From an uncultured Paracoccaceae bacterium (GTDB lineage: Bacteria; Pseudomonadota; Alphaproteobacteria; Rhodobacterales; Rhodobacteraceae), in NCBI GenBank assembly GCA_947489445.1, contig CANLDN010000017.1, positions 1 through 45,675 on the forward strand: a DNA stretch of 45,675 nt, read 5' to 3'. A program made the translations under genes and the position numbers. Positions 33,240 to 41,866 of this stretch are shown here, in pieces. The number at the start of each line of letters is the position of its first letter. Within the stretch, counting starts at the first letter, position 1. The notes under the pieces were generated by a model, which did not search any database, was not told the DNA's origin, and was given only the letters and a program-made list of their open reading frames with translations.

Positions 33240-34352
33240 ATGGGCATTTTCGATTTTCTGACCGGCGAGTTTATCGACGTCATCCACTGGACCGATAACA
33301 CCCGCGACACGATGGTTTGGCGCTTTGAGCGTGAAGATCACGAGATCAAATATGGTGCCAAGCTGACGGTCCGTGAAGGTCAGGCTGCGGTGTTTGTCCA
33401 CGAAGGCCAGTTGGCGGATGTGTTTACGCCCGGTCTTTATATGCTGGAAACCAACAATATGCCCGTCATGACGACGTTGCAGCATTGGGATCATGGTTTC
33501 AAAAGCCCGTTCAAATCCGAGATTTACTACGTCAACACGACCCGGTTTTCGAACCTGAAATGGGGCACCAAGAACCCGATCATGGTCCGTGATCCAGAGT
33601 TTGGCCCCACCCGGTTGCGCGCCTTTGGCACCTATACGGTCAAAGTGGCCGATCCCGCCGTGTTCCTGCGCGAGATTGTGGGCACCGATGGTGAGTTCAC
33701 CATGGACGAGATCAGCTATCAGATCCGCAACATCATCGTGCAGGAATTCAGCCGGGTGATTGCGCAATCTGGCATTCCGGTGCTGGATATGGCGGCGAAT
33801 ACCGCTGATCTGGGCAAATTGATTGCGGCCGCCATTGACGGAACGATGCATCAATACGGCCTGACGATCCCCGAGCTTTACATCGAGAATATCAGCCTGC
33901 CGCCGGCGGTAGAGGCGGCGCTGGATAAGCGGACATCCATGGGATTGGCCGGTGATCTGGGCAAGTTCACACAGTATTCAGCGGCAGAGGCGATGACGGC
34001 GGCGGCAAATAACCCCGCTGGCGGTGACATGGCAGCCGGGCTGGGTGCAGGCATGGGCATGGCAATGGCAGGCCAGATGGCGCAGGGCGGACCATGGGCT
34101 GTTGCCCCCTCTGCCGGGCCATCTGCGCCGCCGCCGCCCCCGCCGGTCGAACATGTCTGGCATATTGCCGAGGACGGCGAAGTCACTGGCCCGTTTTCTA
34201 AGGCCGCGATGGGCCGCAAGGTCACGGCGGGCGATTTGAGCCGCGAAAGCATGGTCTGGACCCAAGGTCAGGACGGCTGGATGAAGGCAGAGGATGTGAC
34301 CGAGCTGGCGCACCTGTTTACCGTGATGCCCCCACCGCCACCCGGTGCCTGA
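33240..34352 (+). CDS. SPFH-domain protein with C-terminal GYF_2 domain
   Basis: A 370-residue protein. Residues about 30-235 are a YdjI-type SPFH domain (REGQAAVFVHEGQLADVFTP, SEIYYVNTTRFSNLKWGT, DEISYQIRNIIVQEFSRVIA). A Gly/Ala/Met-rich hydrophobic segment (AAGLGAGMGMAMAGQMA) and a poly-Pro linker precede a GYF_2 domain (303-360; VWHIAEDGEVTGPFSKAAMG ... VWTQGQDGWMKAEDV), which binds Pro-rich ligands. AGGAGA upstream fixes the start. In Bacillus the related YdjI works with a zinc-ribbon protein and PspA at the membrane; here the next gene encodes the zinc-ribbon partner. Confidence 0.9.
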   Translation: MGIFDFLTGEFIDVIHWTDNTRDTMVWRFEREDHEIKYGAKLTVREGQAAVFVHEGQLADVFTPGLYMLETNNMPVMTTLQHWDHGFKSPFKSEIYYVNTTRFSNLKWGTKNPIMVRDPEFGPTRLRAFGTYTVKVADPAVFLREIVGTDGEFTMDEISYQIRNIIVQEFSRVIAQSGIPVLDMAANTADLGKLIAAAIDGTMHQYGLTIPELYIENISLPPAVEAALDKRTSMGLAGDLGKFTQYSAAEAMTAAANNPAGGDMAAGLGAGMGMAMAGQMAQGGPWAVAPSAGPSAPPPPPPVEHVWHIAEDGEVTGPFSKAAMGRKVTAGDLSRESMVWTQGQDGWMKAEDVTELAHLFTVMPPPPPGA

Positions 34353-34359
34353 GACGGGA

Positions 34360-35448
34360 ATGACCACCTCTGAGCACCGTTTTCCCTGTGACACCTGTGG
34401 GTCGGACCTGCGGTTTGACCCCGGCACGGACCAACTGGTTTGTGATCATTGCGGGAATGTCGAACCAATCGAAGGCTCCGGGCCATGGGAAAGCAGCATC
34501 AAGGAACTCGATTTCAGGGCGGCGGTTGAACAACGGCTGGCCGCAGAGGAGATTGAGGAAACCCGCGTCATTACCTGCCCCAATTGTGGAGCACAGACAG
34601 AGTATGACAGCGATACCCATGCCGCCGAATGCCCGTTTTGTGCGACACCTGTCGTCACGGATACGGGCACTCATCGCCATATCAAACCGCGCGGTTTGCT
34701 GCCCTTTGGGTTCGATGAAGGGCAGGCACGCACATCACTGACCGACTGGCTGGGCAGCCTGTGGTTTGCACCCAATGGATTGACCGAATATGCCCGCAAG
34801 GGGCGCAAGATGAATGGCATTTACGTGCCCTATTGGACATTCGATGCCGATACCAAAAGCCAATATACCGGCCAGCGGGGTACGCATTATTACGTGACCA
34901 AATCGGTGATCCGTAACGGCAAGCGGCGTAATGTACGGGTGCGCAAGACCCGCTGGCGTGGTGTTTCCGGACGGGTCGCTCGATTCTTTGATGATGTGCT
35001 GGTGCTTGCGTCACAATCCCTGCCCAAGAAATACACCGATGGGTTGGAGCCTTGGGATTTATCCGCGTTGGAACCTTACAAGCCTGAATATCTGGCTGGG
35101 TTCCGGGCCGAAGGGTATCAGGTCGAACTCGCCGATGGGTTCAAAGAAGCGCGGGTTTACATGGACCGTATGATCCGCCGCGATGTGAAATATGACATTG
35201 GCGGCGATGACCAGCGTGTGAGCACCGTTGATACCCGCGTTAGCGATGTGACCTTCAAGCATATCCTGCTGCCGGTCTGGCTGGCTGCTTATAAATATCG
35301 CGGCAAGACCTATCGTTTTGTCGTCAATGGCCGTACGGGACGTGTGCAGGGCGAACGCCCCTATTCTGCGTGGAAGATTGCATTTGCGGTGGTGATCGGA
35401 TTGATCCTTGCACTGATTGCAGGATTTGTTATCGCTAACAGCCAATAA
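34360..35448 (+). CDS. Double zinc-ribbon, membrane-anchored protein (YdjG-like)
   Basis: A 362-residue protein. Two zinc ribbons lie in the first 100 residues: Cys10-x2-Cys13 with Cys28-x2-Cys31, and Cys73-x2-Cys76 with Cys91-x2-Cys94. A large central domain (KGRKMNGIYVPYWTFDADTK, LLPVWLAAYKYRGKTYRFVV) follows, and the C-terminus is a transmembrane helix (IAFAVVIGLILALIAGFVIA). This is the architecture of the so-called primosomal-protein-N'-like or YdjG group. The start ATG 34360 lies 7 bases after the SPFH stop; a GTG at 34345 overlapping that stop is less likely. Confidence 0.88.
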   Translation: MTTSEHRFPCDTCGSDLRFDPGTDQLVCDHCGNVEPIEGSGPWESSIKELDFRAAVEQRLAAEEIEETRVITCPNCGAQTEYDSDTHAAECPFCATPVVTDTGTHRHIKPRGLLPFGFDEGQARTSLTDWLGSLWFAPNGLTEYARKGRKMNGIYVPYWTFDADTKSQYTGQRGTHYYVTKSVIRNGKRRNVRVRKTRWRGVSGRVARFFDDVLVLASQSLPKKYTDGLEPWDLSALEPYKPEYLAGFRAEGYQVELADGFKEARVYMDRMIRRDVKYDIGGDDQRVSTVDTRVSDVTFKHILLPVWLAAYKYRGKTYRFVVNGRTGRVQGERPYSAWKIAFAVVIGLILALIAGFVIANSQ

Positions 35449-35464
35449 AATTGGGAGAGACGCG

Positions 35465-36370
35465 ATGATCCTGTGCTGCGGTGAGGCCTTGATCGACATG
35501 CTGCCCCGGCAGACGACCGAGGGTGGCAATGCCTTTGCCCCCCATGCGGGCGGATCGGTGTTTAATACGGCCATCGCCCTGGGGCGGTTGGGCGCACCTG
35601 TGCAATTCTTTTCCGGCCTGTCGTCGGATTTGTTTGGCGACATTCTGCGGGTGGAATTGGACCGATCAGGTGTGGATAGCAGCCCGGCTGCGATATCGGA
35701 TCGCCCGACGACGCTGGCCTTTGTGACGTTGACGGATGGTCATGCGTCTTACGCGTTTTACGATGAAAACACAGCGGGGCGGATGCTGACCCCCGCCGAT
35801 TTGCCAGTGACGGACGCCGACGCGCTGTTTTTTGGCGGGATCAGCTTGGTGGTAGAACCGTGCGGGGCCGCCTATGAGGTGCTTATGCTGCGCGAGGCGG
35901 CAAAGCGGGTCACCATGATTGATCCAAATATCCGGCCGTCATTTGTGACGGATGAGGCGGCATATCGTGCGCGGTTGGAACGGATGCTGGGGGCTGCGGA
36001 TATCATCAAGACCTCTGACGAGGATCTGGAATGGATCACGGGCGGCACAGATGCCGCGGCGCTATTGGACGGTCATGCAACCAAGGTAGTGCTGCTGACA
36101 CGAGGCAGTGAGGGCGTGACGGTGATGACACGGGATGGCGCTGTCGATGTGCCTGCGCAGAAGGCACAGGTCGTCGATACGGTGGGTGCCGGTGATACAT
36201 TCAGTGCTGGGTTTCTGGCACAGATGCAGCAAAGTGGGTTGCTGACGAAGTCTAACTTATCTGATGCGTCACTGGATGATCTTGCCGCTGCCGCCGCGTT
36301 CGGCGCAACGGTTGCAGCGATCACGGTGAGCCGTGCAGGCGCCAACCCGCCTTGGGCGTCGGAGTTGTGA
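35465..36370 (+). CDS. PfkB-family carbohydrate kinase (fructokinase-like)
   Basis: A 301-residue ribokinase-like enzyme. The N-terminus MILCCGEALIDMLPR and HAGGSVFNTAIALGRLGAPV match fructokinases of the PfkB family; the second signature DTVGAGDTFSAGFLA (about 238-252) carries the catalytic Asp. It phosphorylates a sugar, probably fructose, with ATP. The start has GGAGA about 7 bases upstream. The stop overlaps the GTG start of dtd (GTGA), so the two are coupled; the link to the stress cluster is probably only positional. Confidence 0.92.
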   Translation: MILCCGEALIDMLPRQTTEGGNAFAPHAGGSVFNTAIALGRLGAPVQFFSGLSSDLFGDILRVELDRSGVDSSPAAISDRPTTLAFVTLTDGHASYAFYDENTAGRMLTPADLPVTDADALFFGGISLVVEPCGAAYEVLMLREAAKRVTMIDPNIRPSFVTDEAAYRARLERMLGAADIIKTSDEDLEWITGGTDAAALLDGHATKVVLLTRGSEGVTVMTRDGAVDVPAQKAQVVDTVGAGDTFSAGFLAQMQQSGLLTKSNLSDASLDDLAAAAAFGATVAAITVSRAGANPPWASEL

Positions 36371-36804
36371 GGGCGCTGATCCAAAGGGTGACAGAGGCCG
36401 CCGTGCGGGTGGACGGCGCGGTAATTGGTGATATTGGCCCCGGCCTGCTGATTCTGGTCTGTGCGATGGATGGCGATGATGCTACAAAATCCGCAGCGCT
36501 CGCCGCCAAGATCAGCAAGCTGCGTATCTTCCCTGATGACGCGGGCAAGATGAACCGGTCATTGGTGGATATGGGTGGCGCCGCCCTGATCGTGAGCCAA
36601 TTCACCTTGGCCGCAGACACATCACGCGGCAACAGGCCGGGGTTTTCAGCGGCGGCAAAGCCGGATGACGGGCGCGCGCTTTATGAAACTTTTGTGGCCG
36701 ACATTGCGGCCCTTGGGGTCAGGACCGCCACCGGATCATTCGGCGCGGATATGGCGGTCAGTCTGGTTAATGACGGGCCAGTGACGATCTGGCTGGAGAA
36801 CTAA
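36367..36804 (+). CDS. dtd: D-aminoacyl-tRNA deacylase
   Basis: A 145-residue enzyme that removes D-amino acids (and glycine) from mischarged tRNA. Motifs: ALIQRVTEAAVRVDG at the start, SQFTLAADTSRGNRPGFSAA in the middle, and the Gly-cisPro motif NDGPVTIWLEN at the end. The GTG start at 36367 overlaps the preceding stop and gives the usual DTD N-terminus; longer reading to 36352 would add unlikely residues. Its stop overlaps the stop of the convergent CAP-domain gene. Confidence 0.95.
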   Translation: MRALIQRVTEAAVRVDGAVIGDIGPGLLILVCAMDGDDATKSAALAAKISKLRIFPDDAGKMNRSLVDMGGAALIVSQFTLAADTSRGNRPGFSAAAKPDDGRALYETFVADIAALGVRTATGSFGADMAVSLVNDGPVTIWLEN

Positions 36805-37277
36805 CAGCTTTTGCCCAGCACCAGCACCCAATAGGGGCCTTTCGCGCCTTGGGTGATGCCGATCCCGAACTCCTCAACACGCGGGTGGAGCATATTGCGT
36901 CGATGACCGGGCGAATCCATCCAACCCGTGATGATTTGCGCCGCACGCGGATAACCCCATGCGATGTTTTCAGCCACCAGGCAATCGGTATAGCCTGTGG
37001 CCCGTACGCGCCGTTGCACCGTTGATCTGTCAGATCCTTGGTGATCGAAAAAATCATTCACCATCATGTCGCAGGCATGCGCCATCGCGGCCTGCCCCAG
37101 ATCGCGATTGAACTGCAATGCCGATTGCCCATTGGCCCGCCTGCTGCTGTTTAGCCCTGACGCAATCTCGCTGGCGAGCGCGTTGACATTGGGGGGTGTG
37201 ACGCAGCTTTGGGCGGCGACCTGACTGCCAAGCAATGCCAGCACCAAAGCAGCCAAACATGCGGTGGGTCGGTTCAT
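36801..37277 (-). CDS. Exported CAP/SCP-domain protein
   Basis: A 158-residue protein with a signal peptide (MNRPTACLAALVLALLGSQV, then AAQ) and a CAP domain: NSSRRANGQSALQFNRDLGQ, HACDMMVNDFFDHQGSD, and the signature AENIAWGYPRAAQIITGWMD then SPGHRRNML. The His and Glu of the CAP cavity are present. Bacterial CAP proteins are secreted, with roles in envelope or host interaction. Four or so Cys suggest disulfides. AGGTG upstream supports ATG 37277. Confidence 0.92.
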   Translation of the reverse strand: MNRPTACLAALVLALLGSQVAAQSCVTPPNVNALASEIASGLNSSRRANGQSALQFNRDLGQAAMAHACDMMVNDFFDHQGSDRSTVQRRVRATGYTDCLVAENIAWGYPRAAQIITGWMDSPGHRRNMLHPRVEEFGIGITQGAKGPYWVLVLGKSC

Positions 37278-37481
37278 AGCGGTCACCTTTTGTGGTCAGA
37301 TCGGACGATAAAGGTCACCCGGAAACACGGCAATGCTATGGCGTGGCTTTGACCGGGTGGTGGCGATAGAGATTGCGGATCGTATGGGGTGAATTGATGC
37401 TTGGATGAGTGCGCCTGCATGTGCTTGTTGGGGATGCAATATTCCATGAGACTTGAGTTAACGGCAGCATTGAGCCCAAAG

Positions 37482-38330
37482 TCACAGATGTTGCGCATCG
37501 CTCAAACGGCTGATTTTCATATCATCGTGATCGAACCGATATGCTGCCATTGAAAGCGTATGTTGAAAACCTGCTGACAGCAACCTGCCCGACCTCGCCC
37601 CAGCAGCCCCAGCCACCACGAGCAGAGGCATCCAGTGGTCAGGGGTTGGATGGGCTTGGGCATAATCAGGGTGGTCGACGGCGTTCAACAAAGTTGATTT
37701 GCGGGCCTCAGGTGTCATGAAAAGCGCGTCACGCACCCAACGGTCAAACCGAACACTAAAACCCTCAGTGTGATTTGATGGGTTTTTGGCAAAGTAACTT
37801 GCTCGAAATTCGTTCTGGTTATGTGTGGCACCGCCGCTTGCCAAGATCAGCAGACCTTTGTCGGCAAGTGGCGCCAGTGCTTCGCCAAGAGCGAAGTGCG
37901 CTGCCGCGTCACCGCCCCGACGTATCGAGACAGTGACAATTGGCACTTCAGCTTTTGGAAACATATGCACGAGCGGTATCCATGCACCGTGATCGAGCGA
38001 TGGATCCCCCGAGGCCGCTGTTACATCTGCGGCCTTGAGTGCCGCCAATACCCGCTCCTGGACATCGAAATCGCCCCGACCTGACCACGCCAATCCAGCC
38101 GCAGCGGGGTGATCGGCAATCATCGCCATGACATCGGCCGAGGATACTGTGAATTCATCACGTTCGTCGTGGGCCGAGATCAGAATAATGGCGTCGGGCT
38201 GAACGTCCGCCAAAGCTTCACCAAAGGCAGCAAAACTTGCGTAGCTTTGCTCGCGCGGATCCATTGTCAGCGTCGCGGCCCCGTGAGAGATAAATACGAC
38301 AGGTAGATGATGTTCAGGTTGGGGAGACAT
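37482..38330 (-). CDS. Extradiol aromatic-ring dioxygenase (DODA/LigB-type)
   Basis: A 282-residue protein of the class III extradiol (4,5-DOPA dioxygenase-like) family. The Fe(II)/Zn ligands are visible in PVVFISHGAATLTMD (His), IILISAHDE (His), and DHGAWIPLVHMFP (His and conserved trio); DHWMPLLVVAGAAG marks the C-terminal part. The start at 38330 has GAGGTT upstream; an upstream GTG at 38435 would run into the neighbouring gene. It is the last gene of a four-gene minus-strand unit from the GST at 40849. It may cleave a catechol. Confidence 0.9.
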   Translation of the reverse strand: MSPQPEHHLPVVFISHGAATLTMDPREQSYASFAAFGEALADVQPDAIILISAHDERDEFTVSSADVMAMIADHPAAAGLAWSGRGDFDVQERVLAALKAADVTAASGDPSLDHGAWIPLVHMFPKAEVPIVTVSIRRGGDAAAHFALGEALAPLADKGLLILASGGATHNQNEFRASYFAKNPSNHTEGFSVRFDRWVRDALFMTPEARKSTLLNAVDHPDYAQAHPTPDHWMPLLVVAGAAGARSGRLLSAGFQHTLSMAAYRFDHDDMKISRLSDAQHL

Positions 38331-38340
38331 CGCAGCAACC

Positions 38341-39258
38341 TCAGTTTCGTGTGAAGAAACCGTCGAGCAGTTCCGACAGCAGTTCAGGCTGGGTTTCGGG
38401 AATCCAATGACCACTGTCGATTGTTTGACCCTCAACCTGGGTTGCCAGCGGTTCCATCATTTGCACCACATATGGGAAAGGTGCCAAGCGTTCTGCATTC
38501 AAGCCAAGAACCGGCATTTCAAGCGGGGTTTCCATGAATATCTGATTGTCTTCGGCGTCTTGCGCGAAGGCACGGTACCAATTGAAACCGGCGGTCGCAT
38601 TGGCAGGATCGCTATAGGCGTCGACCGTGATCGCAATCTCATAGTCCGTGATCCCGCCGGAACCCGCGTCCATCTGTTGCATGAAGTGGCTATAGTAGAA
38701 CTGCTCGTTACCTGTTGTGAGCGCTTCGGGCACATCAGCCGCGGCGTGAAATGCGAAATGCCAAGCACGCGGATCGGCCGCAATCATATCGAAAATTGGC
38801 GTGCCGGGCAGTGGGACATCAATGATCGTGACAGTGTCGGTTGCATCTGGAAACTGGCTGGCAAACGCGAATGCCGTCATCCCGCCGATGTCATGGCCGA
38901 CGATGTTTGCGCTTTCGATCTCCAACTCATCCATCAGTGCCATGATGTCAGTGGCCATGGTGCGTTTGTCGTATCCAGCGTCCGGTTTATCGGAAGCGCC
39001 CGCACCGCGAAAGTCGACAGCGATGACATCATAGTCAGCGGAAAGTAGCGGCATAACCTCGATCCAAGACGCCCAGGTTTGTGGCCAGCCGTGCAACAGG
39101 ATAACGGTCTCACCGTCGCCGCCATCGCGGACATAGTGCAGATTTACCTCGGCACCGGTCATTCTGGCGCTTTCAAAACCGTCAGGTAAAGTGACGTCGG
39201 CAAAACCGGCGCTGGCGGATAGCCCGAGTATCGCCACGGATGTGAGTGGATTCTTCAT
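38341..39258 (-). CDS. Exported alpha/beta-hydrolase (epoxide hydrolase/dehalogenase-like)
   Basis: A 305-residue protein with an N-terminal signal peptide (MKNPLTSVAILGLSASAGFA before DVTLPDGF). Fold-conserved motifs are the oxyanion HGWP (56-59), VDFRGAGASDKP, and the nucleophile elbow VGHDIGG with Asp123 rather than Ser, as in epoxide hydrolases and haloalkane/haloacetate dehalogenases. His284 (DSGHWIPE) completes the site. A periplasmic location is unusual for these enzymes but frequent in such detoxification operons. It lies 10 bases from the dioxygenase gene. Confidence 0.9.
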   Translation of the reverse strand: MKNPLTSVAILGLSASAGFADVTLPDGFESARMTGAEVNLHYVRDGGDGETVILLHGWPQTWASWIEVMPLLSADYDVIAVDFRGAGASDKPDAGYDKRTMATDIMALMDELEIESANIVGHDIGGMTAFAFASQFPDATDTVTIIDVPLPGTPIFDMIAADPRAWHFAFHAAADVPEALTTGNEQFYYSHFMQQMDAGSGGITDYEIAITVDAYSDPANATAGFNWYRAFAQDAEDNQIFMETPLEMPVLGLNAERLAPFPYVVQMMEPLATQVEGQTIDSGHWIPETQPELLSELLDGFFTRN

Positions 39259-39288
39259 TGAACAAGTTCCTCGTTTATGGATGTAAGC

Positions 39289-40200
39289 TTAGGACCAGTT
39301 GGTCAGGTTGAGGCCTGCAAGGCGCCCTGCTTCTCGGGCATCCAGCGCGTCCATGGCATCAGAGAAAAGTTCAGGTCCGACCGACCGATAGGCGCCGATA
39401 TCCTTGAGAACGCTAACTGTGGTTTGAAGGTCAAAGTCGCCTTCCCCTGCAAACAGGCGGTGACGCAACAAATCGTTTAGCAGATCACCTTTGAGTTCGG
39501 TGGTCGCGTCCACGAGTTGCACGTCAAATATCTTGTCGCCGGGAATAGTGCGCAACAGATCGTGGTCTGGATCCGCCCTCCAGAAATGCCAGGTGTCGAA
39601 GGTTAGCCCAAGATTGGGTCGGTTGATCTCTCGCACCAAATCCCAACCCTGCGTCAACGTCGCGATGGATGAGATCGGCATGGGTTCCAGACCAATCCTC
39701 AGGCCGCGCTGGTCCGCCCTTTCAGCAAACCCGCCCAAAGCGTCCACCAAGGCATTGTGTTCATGTGATTTTCCAAGGCCTTCAACCACGTTCATCTGCG
39801 TTGCACCCAAGGCATCAGCCATCTCGAAAACATCTTCTTCAGAATGGTCGATGAAGGCTACGTTTTCTTCGGGGTAGTTGTCCGGAATGGCGAAGTTTGG
39901 GGTCCACTGAACAAAGGGATCGACAATCGCCGCGTGAACGCCTGCATCTTCAAACCGTTTGCGGATGTCATCCGCTGACATGCCCGACGACCGCCAAGTC
40001 TTGAAGTCGATTGGGAAGACGGACATTGCGGTGAAGTCGCCTTCATTGGCCGCGATCAAACGATCATCCAGGGACTTGTTGCGGACATTTGCAGCCCAAA
40101 GGACACGACGTTGTATTGGATCGGCCATGAGTGCCTCTGATTTCAGGGTTGAGAGTGCCGCCGTTGCTGCGGCTGTTGAGAGAAAGGAGCGTCTGTTCAT
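39289..40200 (-). CDS. Tat-exported TIM-barrel (sugar isomerase/epimerase-like) protein
   Basis: A 303-residue protein with a twin-arginine signal (MNRRSFLSTAAATAALSTLK) followed by an AP-endonuclease-2-type TIM barrel: GLRIGLEPMPISSIATL and NLGLTFDTWHFWRADPDHD carry the acidic and His metal ligands. Such proteins isomerise or epimerise sugars or inositols, or cleave other substrates. The location in an operon with GST, hydrolase and dioxygenase suggests a role in the same pathway; the substrate is unknown. It lies 10 bases after the GST stop. Confidence 0.87.
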   Translation of the reverse strand: MNRRSFLSTAAATAALSTLKSEALMADPIQRRVLWAANVRNKSLDDRLIAANEGDFTAMSVFPIDFKTWRSSGMSADDIRKRFEDAGVHAAIVDPFVQWTPNFAIPDNYPEENVAFIDHSEEDVFEMADALGATQMNVVEGLGKSHEHNALVDALGGFAERADQRGLRIGLEPMPISSIATLTQGWDLVREINRPNLGLTFDTWHFWRADPDHDLLRTIPGDKIFDVQLVDATTELKGDLLNDLLRHRLFAGEGDFDLQTTVSVLKDIGAYRSVGPELFSDAMDALDAREAGRLAGLNLTNWS

Positions 40201-40210
40201 TGACCTGCCC

Positions 40211-40849
40211 TCACGCGGCTGCAGATTGAGCGATGTTGTCCAACTTGGACAACGCGGTGATCACGGCCGGACGCTTGTCTATTTCCGCGATCCAACGACG
40301 TGTTTGCGTGAGCGCCGGTAGCCTGCCGGCTGTTGCTTGTTCCAGGTATTGCAGGCCGCCCTTTGCCCAGGGAAAGCTCATCATGTCAGCGATCGAATAG
40401 GCGTCACCCGCCAGATATGTGGCGTCTGTCAGGCGGGTTTCGAGCACCTCGAACAGGCGGATTGTTTCTGCCAGATACCGCTCAATTGCATAGGGAAGCT
40501 TTTCTTCGGCCATAAGGAAGTGGCCCCATTGGCCGATCATCGGCCCCAACCCGCCAACTTGCCAAAACGTCCAAGCCAATGCATCGGCGCGCGCCTGACC
40601 ATCATGCGGCAGAAACTGTCCGTTCTTTTCAGCCAAGTGCAAAAGGATAGCACCGGATTCAAACAACGTGGTCTCATCCTCAACCAATGCTGGAATTTTC
40701 CCGTTTGGGTTCAGCCTAACAAAATCGGCCTTGTTTTGATCACCATTGCTGATGTTGACCGGCTTGATGTCATAGGTCAGCCCCAGCTCTTCCAGCAGGA
40801 TTGCCGGTTTCTGACCGTTCGGGGTGTTCCATGTGTAAAGCGTTCTCAT
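40211..40849 (-). CDS. Glutathione S-transferase (Nu-class/YfcG-like)
   Basis: A 212-residue cytosolic GST. The N-terminal thioredoxin-like domain has TWNTPNGQKPAILLEELGLT, as in YfcG/Ure2p-like transferases, plus KIPALVEDE and FESGAILLHLAE, where Glu and Ser bind the gamma-glutamyl part of glutathione. The helical C-terminal domain follows (FPWAKGGLQYLE). It conjugates or reduces electrophiles with glutathione. It is the first gene of a four-gene unit divergent from the LysR gene at 40935. Confidence 0.92.
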   Translation of the reverse strand: MRTLYTWNTPNGQKPAILLEELGLTYDIKPVNISNGDQNKADFVRLNPNGKIPALVEDETTLFESGAILLHLAEKNGQFLPHDGQARADALAWTFWQVGGLGPMIGQWGHFLMAEEKLPYAIERYLAETIRLFEVLETRLTDATYLAGDAYSIADMMSFPWAKGGLQYLEQATAGRLPALTQTRRWIAEIDKRPAVITALSKLDNIAQSAAA

Positions 40850-40925
40850 TCTCAGTCTCCTGTTTTGAAGTTGAGAAGTATCTAGCTGCTAAGAGTGATT
40901 GTGATTAGTTGGAAAAAATGAGTAT

Positions 40926-40949
40926 TATTAATCCATGAGTGAATTAATA
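40926..40949. promoter_or_regulatory. Inverted repeat over the LysR start codon
   Basis: TATTAAT (40926-40932) and ATTAATA (40943-40949) are perfect inverted arms 10 bases apart. The start codon of the LysR gene (40935) lies in the spacer. The element sits in the 85-base gap between divergent LysR and GST genes, where the regulator would be expected to act on both. It may be an autoregulatory site. Confidence 0.5.
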
Positions 40950-41840
40950 GATCCGTTGCTATCTAATCTTGCCCTAGTTGTCCGCGTCGCTGATAGCGGT
41001 GGATTTTCAGCCGCATCTGCCTTGACGCGCATACCTCAAGCGACCGTCAGTAGACGTATCGCCGCACTGGAAGAAAAGCTGGAAACACGCTTGTTTGACC
41101 GAACAACGCGCAAGGTGGCACTGACACAATCCGGGCGCCGGATTTATGAGCATGCCAAGCTTATGGTCCAACAAGGTGAGGCCGCTGCGTCCGCCGTGCA
41201 GGCGTTGAAGGCACATCCAAGTGGGACACTGCGCATCACGAGCACTGTCGTTCTGGGTCAGGCTTTTGTTCAGGTTATACTTGCGCAATACATGCTGAAA
41301 TATCCGGAGGTCAGTGTTAAGCTGGAACTGACGGGGCGCCGGGTTGATATCATCGAAGAGGGGTTTGATATCGCGATCAGGGTTGGGCGTTTGCCGGATT
41401 CTGGCCTCGCCTTGACACGATTGGGCACCGCAACCAGTGGCTTCTTCGCCAGCCCAAGGTATCTTGAGGCGCGCCAGCCCATCAGTGCGCCTGAACACCT
41501 GCGATCACATGCGATGTTTCTGCCCAGCTTATCCCTCGACCGAACGAAGATCAGCCTTTCAAAAGACGGTCACATCCACGACCTTGATGTATCCCCAAGG
41601 ATGACATGCAATGACTTTCAGCCGCTTCTATCTGCGGCTCTAAATGGGCTTGGCGTAGCGCAGCTTCCTCGTTTTGTGGCTGCCAACAGCATCGCCTCCC
41701 ATCAATTGGTGGCCGTGCTAACCGACTGGGACCTTCCCAAGACTGAAATTAGCGGACTCACCCCGTCATACCGCGGCACGTTGCCAGCAGTTCGCGAATT
41801 TTTGGCGCTCGCAAAAGAACAGTTGAAAAACGTCACGTAA
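40935..41840 (+). CDS. LysR-type transcriptional regulator (left)
   Basis: A 301-residue LTTR. The N-terminal winged helix-turn-helix is typical: FSAASALTRIPQATVSRRIA then ALEEKLETRLFDRTTRKVAL. The rest is a periplasmic-binding-like effector domain (DIAIRVGRLPDSGLALTRLG, a CrgA/DmlR-like subgroup). It is divergent from the GST operon and convergent with the second LysR gene. No strong Shine-Dalgarno precedes the start. It probably controls the GST-to-dioxygenase genes. Confidence 0.92.
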   Translation: MSELIDPLLSNLALVVRVADSGGFSAASALTRIPQATVSRRIAALEEKLETRLFDRTTRKVALTQSGRRIYEHAKLMVQQGEAAASAVQALKAHPSGTLRITSTVVLGQAFVQVILAQYMLKYPEVSVKLELTGRRVDIIEEGFDIAIRVGRLPDSGLALTRLGTATSGFFASPRYLEARQPISAPEHLRSHAMFLPSLSLDRTKISLSKDGHIHDLDVSPRMTCNDFQPLLSAALNGLGVAQLPRFVAANSIASHQLVAVLTDWDLPKTEISGLTPSYRGTLPAVREFLALAKEQLKNVT

Positions 41841-41866
41841 GTAAAGAATCCAAAGCCGTTCCGAAA

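Noticed and set aside
32835..33854. Long minus-strand open frame (339 codons) opposite the DUF2927 and SPFH genes
   Set aside because: It is the antisense shadow of two recognised genes with strong codon bias; no family features of its own.
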